Counted from the first letter of the stretch, positions 33,310 through 46,548 are shown. The stretch: 64,000 bases of DNA from Anastatus disparis (GCA_017163975.1 JAFFSR010000347.1:6500001-6564000), one strand, 5' to 3'. Notes: a model not told the origin generated them from the letters alone. Numbers and translations are program-made.

Positions 33310-33721
33310 CAGAGGCTGACAGCATCGACAGCAGAGAACCTTTTTTAATATATAGAAAGATAATAATTCTAACGTTAAAATAATAAGCTTGTATCTTCTG
33401 TGTAAAAAGTAACAGCGTAAATAAAAATACTTACAAACTTTTATTTTACATAAACATTCTTTTGTGTTCAATAATTTTTTTTCATTAAATGAGTTTTTAA
33501 AGTCAACTTCGAATTGATTCAATAAAATAATTTTTTTTCACGGTGTGCGTAAAATTTAAAATGATCAATATTATTTGAATCACTTATAAATCTTCTTCTG
33601 TTTAAATTAATAAAATTATTATTTATAGGACATGTGACCATTAAATTAATTTCAAAAAAGCTAAATAACATTAACAAATATGTATTTGTTATTTGCGGTT
33701 TTTTGAACAAATTTATTCATT
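33310..33721. other. Spacer between repeat block and F4
   Basis: AT-rich; two minus-strand ORFs of 85 and 63 codons here (33265-33522, 33519-33710) have no recognisable content and are probably chance. Confidence 0.4.
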
Positions 33722-34108
33722 TTAAGAGCAGGTCGTATATCCCTGTCCTTTTCTAATCAAAGAATTAATTTTTTTGAAAAACTAATAACTGTAGCAAAAA
33801 ATAAAGAGATAGCCCCATTTTGTATCGTAAAAAGCAATATTTTCTCTGATGATGAAAAATTATTTTCATCGATTCGTTTTGAAGGAAACCTAAAAAACTT
33901 AAAAAATAGAGGTTAGGATGGAGAATTCAGTTTTTCAAAGTTTTCTTAAGAACGAAACAATAAAAATAATTTTTCCTCATAAAAGAAAATATTGCTTTTT
34001 ATTATACGAGATGGAGTTTTCTTTTTATTCTTTGCTACAATTATTAGGTTTTGCAGAAAAATGAATTTTTTGGTTAGAAAAGGATATAGTTATACGACCT
34101 GCTCTTAA
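33722..34108. mobile_element. Foldback MITE F4, TTAA ends
   Basis: TTAAGAGCAGGTCGTATATCC is mirrored by GTTATACGACCTGCTCTTAA. The arms carry ATAAAGAGATAGCCCCATTTTGTATCG and its inverse, with apex near 33905. Internal sequence matches F1; terminal sequence matches F2, linking the two subfamilies. Confidence 0.9.
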
Positions 34109-35264
34109 TAACGTTTATTATCAACGCGGTTAAATAATTAATAACAAAAAATTTTTTATTTAATTATTAAACGATATTCCCGAAGAGCTATCAAATTCCT
34201 GTAAAAAAAAATTTATATGTATGCAACATTTAACGACAACTGTCACAAAACAAAATAGAAATTACCTGAAAATTTAGAAATATATGTGGTATTAATTATT
34301 TAGTGTCACGTCTTGACATGAAAATATGAAATAATAAATATAAACAAATTTATTCCTTAAATTTCATATGTATTTAACCTATTAGGAGCGCGAGCGGTGT
34401 CAGCAACTGTTTTTAGCAAGCCCTGACAAAGGATGTATCGGGTGATTTTTATTGTAACTTTTAAAATTATTTTTTTTTTACTATTAATGTTTTAAATTTT
34501 TAATAGGCAGCTGTCACCACTTGATTTTTTTATTTGATTAAAATCAAGAAAACACTTTTTAATGAAAATTATGTCAAAGAAATGTTTAAATTATTATAGA
34601 TTATTTATTAAATAATATAATTTATTCGTATTGTTATGTTATAAAATCACTTACACAAACAATTTATTTTATGTTTTATTGATTTATTTTTAATATTTTA
34701 TAATAAAATAATATTATTAATTTTAAAATGATTAATCTTTTCAAATTAAGTACTTAAATTTACTATTTTAAAGTTTATATTCATTATTCAAATTTTACGA
34801 ATACACTTATAAGTTAAATTTATATGAAATGATTTATATTAACACCATAAAAATACTGTAGAATAATAAATTTTTTTAAATTAAGAGATTAAAATTTAAA
34901 ATTCTATGATCACACAATTCACTTTTTAAATGTACACATGTATTAAAATTTATTCACTTCAAAATATTTAAATCAACACTGAATTTATATAATGAGTCAC
35001 TTTTAGATTTTTATTCACAACTTATTAATACTATTAGTTTGAATTCAATTCTTTAAAATTTTAAAGTTTATTTTTATCAAATAATAAATTTATTTAAAGA
35101 AAATGATTATATCATTTTATTTTTATTAAAACTGAACCCTTTTTTTTAGAAAAAAAAGAAAGTAGTTATATTTAGAAAACACTGAATTTAAATAAAAACA
35201 CTTTTCAATTAACACTCAAAATATTTAAGTTTTATATTTATAATATATTTATAGAAAAATGTAC

Positions 35265-35316
<52 letters not shown>

Positions 35317-36419
35317 TTGAATTTATATTTCATGCATTGAATTTTTGTATATGTATTAAAACATGCAAACTAAATGCTTTACAAAAAATATCAATTTTTT
35401 TAATTAATTGAAATAAAATATTTAATTATATTTGTAAATATTCAAATATCAATTCAAAGAAAAATTTAAATAGATGAACTTTTAATCAATAAAATTTTAA
35501 TAAGAATGAAATTTACCTTACTTTTGCTATTCTAACTTGTTGATATAGGATGTTTAAACAAACAAATAATTTTTAAATTGAATTACAAATTTTTAGTTTA
35601 TTAATTGATTGTACTTAATTGTAACAATCGTACTTAATTGCTCACGCACTGATTTAAAAAAAACTATTCCTTACACAAACGTTGTCAATTGATTTTTTTA
35701 GAGAGAGAGTGAAAGTCAGAGAGATTACGTATGGAGAACGAGTGCAAGTACAAGTATACAAGTGCCAGGTGATGAGTGCAGAGAGTGTCTGAGTGTCTTA
35801 TCCCTTCTTGATATTTTTTTTATATATTATTTCTTCTTAATTGACATTGTCCCTCCAAATTGCAAAGTGGAGAGAGTTTTCTATTGTTCTTCTTCCTTGT
35901 GGGGTTATTAACATTTTTCTTATTGGTTATTAATTTATTGATTTCATTCTGGTTTGATAATTGAAAGTTCTATTTTTCATTCCAGGTGTCTCTGACCTTT
36001 AATTTCTCCTTAATTTCTCCTCCTTACTTTATTTAAAAACGAGTGGTGGGCAATTTGTTAGTTAATAAATTGTTTTTTTTTTATAAGCGAAAGAGTAAAT
36101 GTTGCTAAGTAAAAACGAAGCCTCACTCGATACTTTTTTCAGATTATGTTACTTATCAATCAATAAGTTAATTGATACTATACGCATCTTTCAACACATT
36201 CTTTCTTTTGTGGCCTTTTATAAATAAATTTTCTTTTAAATTAATATTTTTAATATTATAATATTTGTTAGTTGATTAGCCAAAAAAGAAAGATTATTTT
36301 TTACATATTTTATTATATCTTTTCTTTACATGTTTCACCAAAAAACAATAGAATAATATATGATTCTTAAATTAAAATACTTTTATATTAAAAAAATCTT
36401 TAAAATGTTTTTACTATAT
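34109..36419. other. AT-rich region without genes
   Basis: Extremely A/T-rich with a (TA)n tract at about 35270-35310. A short purine-rich piece (GAGAGAGAGTGAAAGTCAGAGAG) lies near 35700. Nothing coding is supported. Confidence 0.5.
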
Positions 36420-36944
36420 TTTAGATTAGATATTGTTTATTTTGTATTATAATTACAAAAAAGCTTGTAAAATTACAAATAAAGTTAAAAAAATACATAA
36501 AAATACTTTAAATAGCCTTGCATATATAAAATCAAAATAGTACAGTATGATATCACAGTCATAAAACATAATAGAGATAGTAATACCGTACTAGTAAGTC
36601 AATAAATTAAATAAAAGTGATATCACAGATAACACGAATAAATACACGCAAAAAGTATAAATAATATAGTTAAAAATCAGTCTTAATATCTATCAGTCAA
36701 AACAATTACATAAAATCAAGTGTGTAAAGAGCGCAGTCGAAATATCAGCAGTATACAGTAAGTTAAAATCACAGCAAAGTTGAATGTACAGTAATATACA
36801 AGTCAATCTGATAAAAATATAATTATTCACTCTATGCACACACATCCTACATACACGCCGATAAATACAATCATGCCTTAAATCTATAAAGGGTACATCA
36901 CATAATAAATTAACACATATGATATATTTCGAAAATAATACTGT

Positions 36945-39769
36945 TTAATCGAGGTCGAGTAAAAACCTCCTCAGAGCGGCTTTAAACCTGCTGATTGATG
37001 GAAGATTTTTAATATCAGCAGGTAGGGAGTTCCAAAAATGCGCACCTTGAACTTGAAAGGAATTTCTTCCAGTCTCAGTGCGCATGAAGGGCACCGCAAG
37101 ATCTTTAATCTCACCCCTAGTGGTCGCTCTGGGTATATATCTAGTGTTGAGACCCACTAGATATTCGGGAGTATTCATACGTACGATTTTGTACATAAGT
37201 ACAGCCATAAAATACTGTCTCCTCGAATCAGTACGTAGCCAACCCAAAGCATGTCTGTGGGGAAAGATGTGATCACCCACTCTCACGCCTAATACATATC
37301 TCACACATGAATTTTGCATTGTCTGTAGCCGTCTTTGTAACTCCTGCGAAGCAACGAGCAAAACCACTGAGCAGTAATCAAAATGTGGAAACAGCAGGGC
37401 GGTTGCGAGCTGCTTACGCAGAGCCTCAGTGGTGTACCGACGGAAAAACCGCAGGCTATAAATCACTCTATTGAATTTTTTAGTCAACATATTAATATGC
37501 GGTTCCCACGATAGTTTAGAGTCGAGTACAACACCAAGGCTCGTAACGGTGTCAGAGAAAGGAATACCGATACCGCTCCCCAGGTCAATCGTCCTTGGCT
37601 CACCCGAATAAAAATTTTTAATAAAACGATTACTTCCAAAGACGATCGCTTTTGTTTTACTAGCAGCCCACCCCGACACCGCCCTGGCCGCCCTCTGTAA
37701 AATACGAATCCCCTCGTCCACATCATCATAAGGGACCTGTGTATAAATTTGAAGATCATCCGCATACAGCAGATGCCCGACGCAACCAGAGTCCAGTGCG
37801 TCACGTACGTCATTTATGTAAAGACAAAACAACAGAGGCCCCAGCACCGAACCCTGAGATACTCCTAGATTGGTTGTTAGCCAATTCGATTCCTCCTTTA
37901 AATGTGTGGAAACCATTTGTTTCCTACCTGATAAATAGGAGTTAATCCATCCGAGTGTGGCCCTGGAGAACCCCATCGATCTAAGCCTCGCAAGAAGTTT
38001 GGAGGGAGAGATCGTGTCGAATGCCTTACTAAAGTCAAAAAGTAGCAGTAACGTGACAAGTTTCCTGTCTAGACCTGACCTTATATCGTCTGTAAGCTTA
38101 AGTACAGCAGTCTGCGTAGAATGGTTTTTCCTGAAGCCCGTCTGCATAGGATCGAGCAATTTTTTGGATGTAATGTACTCCTGCAGTTGATCATGGGCGA
38201 TCTTCTCAAAAACCTTCGAAAGAAAACATAAGATGGCTATAGGCCTAAAATCTTTTGGTTGCTTAGGTGCAGCACACTTTTTCAATGGTATAATACGTGC
38301 TTGCTTCCAACGGCAAGGGAAGACCCCCTGTGCAAAAGAGGAGTTGAACAGAGTCACAAGATGTTCACCAATAAATGGTAAAGCTTTAACTATCACGCTT
38401 TGCGGAATGCCATCCTCACCACAAGCCTTTGAGGAAAAATGTGAAATTGCAAGAACAACATCATTAAAACTAATTGGTTTAAAGGTAAACCCACTTTCAT
38501 TGCATTGAGAAAGAATTCTCAATCGCTCTTCACTATCCTCCCGCGGCGAGACTGACAACCCAGCAAAGTGCGCATTAAGCTCATCCGAAGTGAATCCATT
38601 CAAATCCCCTTGAGGTCCGGATAGCAGTCCCAGGTCTCTCAACTCCTTCCAGACATTACCACCCGCAAGAGCATCAAACAGTCTATTGTGAATATAAGTA
38701 GTCTTAGCATGGTCCGTGCGTTCGTCTACCACCCTACGCAACCGCAGAAATTCAAGGAGATACTGCTTGTCCTCTGTCCGTTTGTATCTACGATATGTAG
38801 CATCTCTCTTACGCCGCATCCGTGACAATTCTTCATCTACCCATGAAAACTTATTCTTATTAGGCTTGAGCGCTTTCAGCGGCGCCAAATTCTCGATTGC
38901 AGCAGTGAGATTGTCACAGAGGCAACCAAGTGCAGATTCAGGGTCAACTGTGTCAGTCATAAGCGGCGACCAATCACAGCCGGCAAGTTTCTCTCCCAAT
39001 GCTGTTGGACAAATATTTTTATAGTTTCTAAACATGATAGGTTTTCGATCTTAAGTTTTAGTGTTGCAAGGCAAACAGACGTCAATCAAATTATGCCGAC
39101 TGTGAAAGCTCGCCGGTAGGTTCCGTGTATCAAGCACCATGTCGTTGTCATCAACAAAGATCAGGTCAATCCACGTGTGAGACGTGGGAGTATGATGCGT
39201 AGCACTGTGCTGGACTAACTGTAACGGAAGCTCAGCTGACAGCTTACTAAGAAACTTGGCATCACTGCTCTCTTTAAGGAGATCGGCATTCAAGTCCCCC
39301 ATTATAATTTTATGGTAATAGTCCGAACAAAAATATCTTAAATCATTTAACAAGTTAGAGTTTCTAATAAACGAAACAGCAGGAGAACGATAAATGACAG
39401 AAACTAGCACGGGCTCGGAGCCGCTAACTTACACAGAACAGAAAATATATTCAGGCACCTCCGGCTTACCGCTACTATTACTAGTTTGCGTCTCCGAAGA
39501 GGCCAAAATAGTGCATTTTAGATTATCCTTAATATACAAGGCAACTCCTCCACCACGCAAGTTTCTGTCCTGTTTAAACACTTTGTACCCCCGACTCGAA
39601 TAACGTCATCCGATACAGACGGACCCAGCCAGGTCTCAGCAACTCCAAATATGTCGTTAGAACGATAACCACTTAAAAGTTTACGCACTTGCCCAATATG
39701 AGCCCTCAAAGAGGTCACATTCAGAAAGCATGCGCGCAGTTCACCCCTCCTCCCTATTCGACTCTCCAA
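36945..39769 (-). pseudogene. LINE B ORF2: endonuclease and reverse transcriptase, broken
   Basis: Endonuclease blocks FLNVTSLRAHIGQ, VAETWLG, GVALYIKDN, VSVIYRSP, MGDLNADLL and SHTWIDLIFVDDND are split by a frameshift near 39597, a stop near 39440 and an in-frame TAA at 39051-39053. RT is one 696-codon frame (39035-36945) with LLLLFDFSKAFD, VSQGSVLGPLLFCLYINDV (Ser for the usual Pro) and LLYADDLQIY. Between YADD and KTKAIVFGS the segment seen in copy C is shorter by several residues, an apparent in-frame deletion. The C-terminus ends FLLDLD at TAA 36945. Not functional, but RT is long and clean, so the copy is moderately young. Confidence 0.88.
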
Positions 39770-39784
39770 AGAGGACCAGCGCAG

Positions 39785-41641
39785 TCATTGGGGAGAGGCT
39801 CTATCTAAGGATATTGCATGATTTTTAATTAATTCCTGATTCGAGCTCATCCCACTATTATGAGGTTTACATTTATCATTATCAGTAGTTCCATTATTTG
39901 TTAGAGCTTCATCGTGTTTCTCGATATCAGTTACGTTAACATTTTTCTGTACAATACATTTAGATTTATCTAATATTTCATTCAAATCATGTTCACTTTC
40001 AAATTTGTGCGCTCTCTCCCCTCTCTCCCTCCTCACCATAAATTTACCACCTCTATGCCAAACAAACTTGCAACCTTTTCCTTTAGCATACTTTTCAAGA
40101 TTTTTAAATTTAATATATTTATCTTTTTCAAGATACTCATTTATATATATTTGAGAATGGTGCCTGGTGGTAGAAAAACTGCCGAGGAGGGAGGGATCCA
40201 GATCCGCTGTCGAAAAACCCGTTAATCTACGCCTAGCCATAAATACCTTCTGCGCCAAGTCATCTCCAGAAAGTCTAACCAACAATGAGAACGCCATACT
40301 CGGACCGCCAACGATCTCAGGCCCAGCAGACATCCTGCCCTTATTTTTTTTCAGAATTAGAGATCTCAGTAACAGATACAATATTTGAACGTTCAAAAGT
40401 CGGAAGTTTGGTTCCCAGAACAGCGCAAGCATAATCCTCCAGCCCAACATTAGCCGCAGAGCAGTCCAGTCCGCTGGATATCACCAAGACACTATTCCCA
40501 GAACCACACCTCTTCACAGTATGACAGGATGCCTCTCTGCTACTATCTGTATGTGCTTTTACTAATTGTTTATCGTACGAATCAACAGGTGCTTCAGTGC
40601 ATGTGCTATGAGAGCTACTATCTTTACGTTTAAATGATTGTGTTATATTCGAATTTACAGGCATATCAGTGTTAGTGTTGGTGTTGATTAAGAGTTCGTC
40701 CTGGGTCGTGAGATCATTCACGGTCTGCACCACCTCAGCCACCCTGGTCATAAGTTGAGAAAAGTTGCTGTCCACTCCATTGAATTCATTACCCAAAAAT
40801 GCCTGCATATTATTAAAATTAGTCGTGAGAGATTTGAAAAACTTCTCATACATGCCATTTAGAGCAGACAACAACTCCCTCTCTAAAGTACCTATCATAC
40901 CCCTGAGTTTACGATTCTCCTCTAGCAGTTGCGTCTGCCCAGCATGTAAATTCTTAATAATTTCATTTTGACTCTCCATTTTAGTCACAATATCCTGCAG
41001 ACCCTTGTCAGTATTTATAATATGGCTCTTAAGAGTCGGAAGTCGATTAAGATTATTTTGAATCAGATCGAGCCTGCAGGATAGCGCGCTCTCCAAAGCA
41101 GACACAGCTGCCTTTACTGAAAAAGAATCAGCACCATCATTACTCTGCTTAAGACCACCATTTTTACCTTTACTAATATTGTTATCCGGGGTGACCAAAG
41201 CAGCACCACCTCTAAATTTTTCATTAATTGAATTGATACTTATGCTATGTTCCCCTCCAGCTACCGCAGAACAGCGCGAATTGGTCCTCTTCTTAATCAC
41301 AGAGTGTTCTTGAGCTTTCGTAATCGGTGCGACAGGTGAGCATCCCCGTGATGGAGTAGAAGCAACGATAGGCCGGGCTATAGGAGCACCTCGCATAGTG
41401 GCACTGCGTGGTCCAGCGCCAGTGCCAGTGAGTGGGGCAGTGGGAGAAGCGATAAGTCGGCCAGCTATACATTTCTCACAATCATATTTCGGATTACCAT
41501 CGTTATCATGAGGTACGCGCTTCATACATTTTACATGGCAGCGCTGCCGGCATGACACTTTATTAATTTTTTCGACCCTCTTTTATTATCAGTGGGAAAA
41601 CCGCAGATGGCGCAGCAGTCCTTGATGGTAATTTGTGACAT
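39785..41641 (-). pseudogene. LINE B ORF1: PHD finger, coiled coil, FP25K-like domain, two frameshifts
   Basis: The genuine start is ATG 41641; the finger begins CCAICGFPTDN, is shifted one base in an A-run near 41565, and continues SCRQRCHVKCMKR and YDCEKC. The 405-codon middle frame (to 40341) is Ser/Thr-rich with coiled coil at about 41010-40830 (ENRKLRGMIGTLERELLSAL). A second shift in the A-run near 40345 leads to the C-terminal frame with the FP25K-like domain (YINEYLEKDKYIKFKNLEKY, FVWHRGGKFMVRRER) and ends at TGA 39785-39787. An ATG overlaps that stop as ATGA, close to the ORF2 sense but one base out of frame. Confidence 0.85.
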
Positions 41642-42380
41642 GGTTTAAGCTGTATAAGATATCAAGAGAAGTAAGAGAATAAATATAATAGAAAAGAAAT
41701 AAAAGATAGCAGCAAGAGCAGCGTTAGAAAAATAAAAATAGCAATAAAAGCAAAACAAAAATAAAGATGGCCTGTGAAACTCTCCGCCCAAGTATATCAC
41801 ATTTAAAATTAAATATAAAAGAAATAAGTTATATAGTAAAAGAAAAGCAGCATAATAAGCTGTTTAAAATTCGCGCATCAAATATATAAAATCAAAAGGC
41901 CAGATGGAAACGGGCCTTAAGTATGTTAATTACCTGTCACTTATCCATAAAGTAGATAAGACAGTAAACAAGGTAACCCATAGATGGAGCCACTAATGAC
42001 GCACTTAAAAGATTCACCTAAGAGATAGTAAATTTGGCGCCAAAAATATTGTAGGTTATGTAGCAAATGCATAACCTATATGCAACACATGCATAAACCA
42101 TAAAGATGCAACTGCATCCCCCCACTGCACCACCACTCAACACCCCACTTCACAGTCAAAACAACAAACCAGCAATGCTCCAGCCATTCCGCAACCGTCA
42201 GCAACAGCAGCACAAGCAACAAAAAAATGACAATGCTGGTAGAGTATTGCACGAAGACAGAAAAACGTCCAGGGTCCGAGAGATGCAGATGCACAAGTGC
42301 AAGCAAGTCAAGCCACGCCTTGAGGACCCCCAGCTGGACGATTCTCTGTAAAAAGATTCACTCGACAGAGTGAAATAAAA

Positions 42381-42735
42381 AGTATTACCATAAACCATGT
42401 ATACGTTTTATAAATTTAAATTTCTAATATATTAAAAAAAAATGAAAAGAAATCATATGGTAACTAAAATAGTGAATATTGATTTAAAATAATCAATAAT
42501 TTATTAATTGAATAATCTGTTGGTAAATGAGTTTTTACCATATGCTTTCTTTATACTTCTTGCTTTTTAATAAAATAATATAACACAATATAAATAAACA
42601 ATATAATAAAACAATATATTATAATATAATATAATAAAACAATATAATGTAATATAGTAAAATAATATAATATAATGTAAATAAACAATACAATATAATA
42701 TAATTTAACGATATATATATATATATATTTTCTTT
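42381..42735. repeat. Degenerate (AATATAATATAAT)n and (TA)n
   Basis: From about 42575 to 42735 the sequence is a low-complexity AATATAATAAAACA-type repeat ending in a short (TA)n at 42714-42727. Bases 42381-42574 are unstructured. Confidence 0.8.
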
Positions 42736-44640
42736 TTACTTATAAACTCGTTAATCTGTAAAAGTAAGATTATTTATATTTGTTTTTATGAAAATGATTT
42801 ATATTTATAATGTCTACAAATTAATATTTAGATATATATGTATTAGTTTTGTATTATTGTTCTAATTACTATGTTAGTAATTTATATCTTAAAATTAGTT
42901 TATTTTAATTTTAGTGTTACTTTGAATATATCTTGCCAGAATCATATTGAATTATTTTAATAATAGATAAATAAAACTAAATAAAAAAATCAGAGTTCGT
43001 AATATTAGGTATTATATATTAAGTAGTATAGATAGTATATATTTTATTCAGTACCAGAAACATACGAAACAAATTTTAGGGAACCAGATCAAAAGAATCA
43101 AGAGCTAGAAATTATAGAATTTTTTGATTTTTTCAAATGTTTCGTTACATTTTCTAAGAATCCATCAATGCTTGGTACAAACTTGAAATTAAATACATTT
43201 TTTTAAAAATAATATGTAAAATTTACCTGAATTTTGCAAATTACAATCCTGATAGAAAATTGAGCATATTTTGGGCAGGATCGCTAGTCAACAATAAACT
43301 AAAAAGACACTTATGTAAAAATTTTGTTCAAAGAATATCTAGATAAAAGTTATTTTTACTTTCGTTGACTAGAAATTTTGTTTAAAATATGCTTAATTTT
43401 CTACCAAGGAATATGCAGATTTTAAAGCTTAACTGATTTTTGGAAAAATACTATTTATACATAAAAATTTATATCCAAAAATTAACCAGGTTCATTTGCC
43501 TTATAATTATTTAGTTTTGTCTTAAAAAACGAATAAATCTAAGCGACAACCGAGAAAATCGCTAAAACCTTTTTTTATTTGCAAAAAAATTTGAATAACA
43601 GTCATTTTCTACTTAATCATAAAATTGATGATTTTTTTCTTGGAAAATACTTATTTTTAAAAATTACGTATGATATAATTTTTAATTTAAATCGTGTAAA
43701 ATATGTTCTTTGATTTTAATATATCATTATTTGCTGAATTTCATAATTTTAAAATGATATTTTGAAATATTCAAATTTGATTATAGAATGTTTATAACAA
43801 TGTTTAAACAAAAAAATAAGTGAGCGATATATTACATTAATTTTTCTGTAATGAATTGAATATTTCAAATACAATGTTAATAAATATCATTTAATTTCAA
43901 AGATTTTAAAGGTTCCATAAAAATACTTAAATAAAGTGTAAACTTCATTAAAATGTTAAAAAAATAATGTCAAACCGAGGATAATATTAATTTAACTTTA
44001 TTAATATAAATTTTGCATAAAATTTTGAATAAATCATTGCTTTAACGAAGCAAAAAGTTAGGTAGCTCGAGTTGCCACTTGTTTATTTAGTTATTTAATT
44101 GCGTATTTTTGGACTTCTTCCGGCTTTGGCCGACTTACGTTATTTTAAGACAACTAACCGAGTTTTTTACAAATTCTATGAAAAGAATACTAGACACTCA
44201 ATTTAAAAAAAAAACATTTACAAAAGTCTAGCCAACCGAATGAAATTTAATGTTAAAGATAAATAATAGTATATTTCATGTAATAATGTTTTTATTTCAT
44301 GTAATAATTAAATACTTAATAGAAAAAACTTTGTTCGCTCTTCATCAATGTTCGTTTTCTATTTGGGCATTCTGTATTGTACCATGCTAACATGATCGAT
44401 GTATAATTCAAATTTTAATCCCTCCGTACTTGTATTTTCTCAGTTGTTTCCTACCTTGTACGTCTTGCTATATTGATGATTTTACCTTTTGATTGTTCTG
44501 CTTTTGTAATACTTATTATAATTTTATCAGCGTAGTATAAATGTATTGAAAGTTGTCATCCGCCAATTTATTGCTATATAATGTTACTCCTCCATAAACA
44601 TTAGTCATTTGTGAATTTGCGTGTTACTATGTAAGTTGTG
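42736..44640. other. AT-rich region with a relic of the 1.3-kb foldback family
   Basis: Sequence at about 43040-43700 is a diverged, single-armed relative of the foldback at 53841-55114: matching strings include CCTGAATTTTGCAAATTA, AAAATTAACCAGGTT-ATTTGCC and TTTTTTTCTTGGAAAA-TACTTATTTTT. Within it a smaller inverted repeat (TAGAAAATTGAGCATATTTTG near 43253 and its inverse near 43400) marks a secondary insertion. A CTAGCC/GGCTT patch lies near 44110. No genes. Confidence 0.5.
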
Positions 44641-44644
44641 TTTA

Positions 44645-45350
44645 ATTGGGATGTTGCATGAAAATTTTATTAAATTCATTATATCCGTCATTTAGAAAAA
44701 GAAAAAAATAAAAGACGTATTTTTTATCATAAAAATAAAAACTCAGAGATTTTTTTTCTTTCTAAAGTTTATTATATAGAGGATATTGTCCTCTATATAA
44801 TTAACTTTTTTCATATGATGATATCAAATAGATTCTAGCCCGGTCCCCGTTTAACAAATTACATCAGACCAGCCCATCTGACACACCATACCGAAATCTT
44901 TGGCTACCGATCGATGGTCAGTCATTTTTGTGACCAACAATCAACCGATACCCAATGAGATTGGATTTTTTTTAAGAGCCGCGCGATATTATTAGCACAT
45001 ACACTAATTTTTCTTTCGAAAAAAAAGTCACAGGTACCTGGCCAGGATTCGAACCCATGCCCACCGCGTTAAAGGCAAGAGCTCTATCCGTTACGCCACC
45101 GCGCTCTCTCAAAACTCAGAAAGATAGAGACAGTTGAAAATTGATGTGACTTCACGAGTACAGGTGAACTCATAACATGTACATTGGCGCTATATCTATA
45201 TATATTAAAATTGTATTAACTTATACTGGCCATAACTTTTGCAATTCATCATATATTGAAAAACAAAAAAATACGGGTCTTTTATTTTTGCGTATTCCAC
45301 CTGACGGATATAATGCATTTTTTCATGCAAGGTCCCAATTGCTGTGATAG
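44645..45350. repeat. Inverted-repeat pair enclosing a tRNA-derived SINE
   Basis: AATTGGGATGTTGCATGAAAA...ATTATATCCGTCA...AAAATAAAAGACG at 44645-44735 is inverted at about 45265-45350. The arms are about 85 bases and 75-80% alike. The interior (about 530 bases) contains a short hairpin (ATATAGAGGATATTGTCCTCTATAT, 44774-44798) and the SINE-like tRNA sequence. It may be an old TIR element. Confidence 0.6.
45019..45108 (-). ncRNA. tRNA-derived SINE head (pol III A and B boxes)
   Basis: On the minus strand an A box TGGCGTAACGG (45098-45088) and a B box GGTTCGAATCC (45055-45045) lie 32 bases apart as in a tRNA gene, and a run of eight T residues (45026-45019) follows as a pol III terminator. The acceptor and T stems do not pair properly and no anticodon arm forms cleanly, so this is not a functional tRNA. 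A tRNA-related SINE or pseudogene is the best reading. Confidence 0.65.
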
Positions 45351-45739
45351 TTACATTTAAATTATTTCAATTTTACTTTTACGACCGTTAAATTATCTTT
45401 CTTTATTACTTATTTATAATTTTTTAGGAACTCATTACGGTGTAATTAATTTTTGTTTGACTTGCCTTTTGGCATAAATTTAGGTAACTTTAACTACGAA
45501 TGTTCTTATCCGACTATTGTTGGACAATTTGTTATATTATATGATAACGTATTTTTTGCTCTATTTTGATAGCAGACCTGTAGAAGAGTACAGTTAAAAT
45601 GCTCGAAACGTTTGAAACGTCAAATATATTGTGGCTCATTATCTAAGAAATTTAAAGTTGATTCTTTATTAAAAATCCTGTACTTGTTATATAATATTTA
45701 AATGAATTCAGACTTTGATAAAAAAATATTTTTTTACAG

Positions 45740-46258
45740 AAGATGACAGTGGTGAAGGTGATGATGAAAGAGAAAACAATTATTATTATATATCTAATGA
45801 GATTTACTTTACAAATCCAAAAATGGCTTCGATTGTATTTACTAAAAGAGGTACGATTGTTGAAGCGGATAAATCTATCCATTCTCAATTGCGTTTAGTA
45901 TATTTTGCTGACGGACCACCTTATGAAACCTTACATGCCATTAGTAAAACGATGGCTCCATATTTTAAAAGTTATGTTAAAGAGAAAGGAAAAATTGATA
46001 GAGATGGAGATAAAATGGCTCCTTCTGTAGAAAAAAAGATTGCTGAATTAGAAATGGGACTTTTACATTTACAACAAAATATTGATATTCCAGAAATATC
46101 TCTACCAATTCATCCGCTTGTTCAACAAATCATTAAACAATGTGCAGAAGAAAATAGAAAACCAAAGGTAGCTGACTTCGGTAGTAAAGTTGAAGATTCA
46201 ACTTTTTTAAACCAATTACAAAATGGCGTTAACAGATGGATAAAAGAGATTCAAAAGG
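45740..46258 (+). pseudogene. Dhc64C-like: Cytoplasmic dynein 1 heavy chain, isolated N-terminal exon
   Basis: The segment begins after an acceptor (TTTTTTTACAG, ending 45739) and ends in CAAAAG before donor GTAAGT at about 46259. It encodes about 173 residues of the dynein heavy-chain tail, including [38 protein letters not shown] and [19 protein letters not shown], close to the insect protein as I remember it. One residue is missing in the block [16 protein letters not shown], where the family usually has an extra Phe. No stop interrupts the exon. No neighbouring exon, in particular the next conserved one, occurs in the 700 bases on either side, which are repeats. It is either a true exon between very long TE-filled introns or a captured or duplicated gene fragment; the codon deletion favours the latter slightly. 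Confidence 0.82.
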
Positions 46259-46548
46259 TAAGTAAACACATCAGTAAATATTTTAAATTCTATAATTATT
46301 TATTTTCTGTCCTAATACTGATGTATTTATGAATAAAAGAAAAATCTGGTTAACAACATTTTCGTTTCAAAACGCAGTAGACCTTCATTAATTTGCAAAT
46401 GATTCATTGTTACAAAAAAGCGTCATTGAGATTAAATTTCATATTAAATAAAAAAAGATACTTTTAAAGTTTATCTTTTTTATACCTTTCAGAACTTGTA
46501 CTAAAATCCCACATGCTCTTTAAATATTTCTGTGATAATTATTATCAT

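Larger units (their letters stand above)
32150..33310. repeat. 53-bp tandem repeat split by two foldback elements
   Basis: Unit: CATTAAATTCAGCTAACTTAAGCTAACTTAAGCTAGCTTTTAGCTGTTTTGTT, five or six diverged copies at 32165-32302, 32695-32803 and 33197-33300. Each unit offers a TTAA, and F2 and F3 sit at or beside that position. Internally the unit is built from the shorter motif CTAACTTAAG. Confidence 0.85.
36420..42380 (-). mobile_element. LINE B: CR1-group non-LTR retrotransposon, near full length
   Basis: Read on the minus strand: leader (about 42380-41642), ORF1 with PHD finger and FP25K-like domain, ORF2 with endonuclease and RT, and a 3' UTR of about 500 bases ending near 36420 with AATAAAC and ATCTAATCT repeats. 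The family is distinct from LINE A but shares its architecture; LINE C is a diverged member of the same family. Outer limits are approximate. The leader (42090-42360) is G+C-richer, with CAG/CAA-rich sequence. Confidence 0.87.

Noticed and set aside
42076..42398. ORFs on both strands near the 5' end of LINE B
   Set aside because: The CAG/CAA-rich leader of the LINE explains them; no conserved product.
45019..45108. Functional tRNA gene
   Set aside because: A and B boxes and terminator are present, but acceptor and T stems do not pair, so it was called a SINE-like relic.
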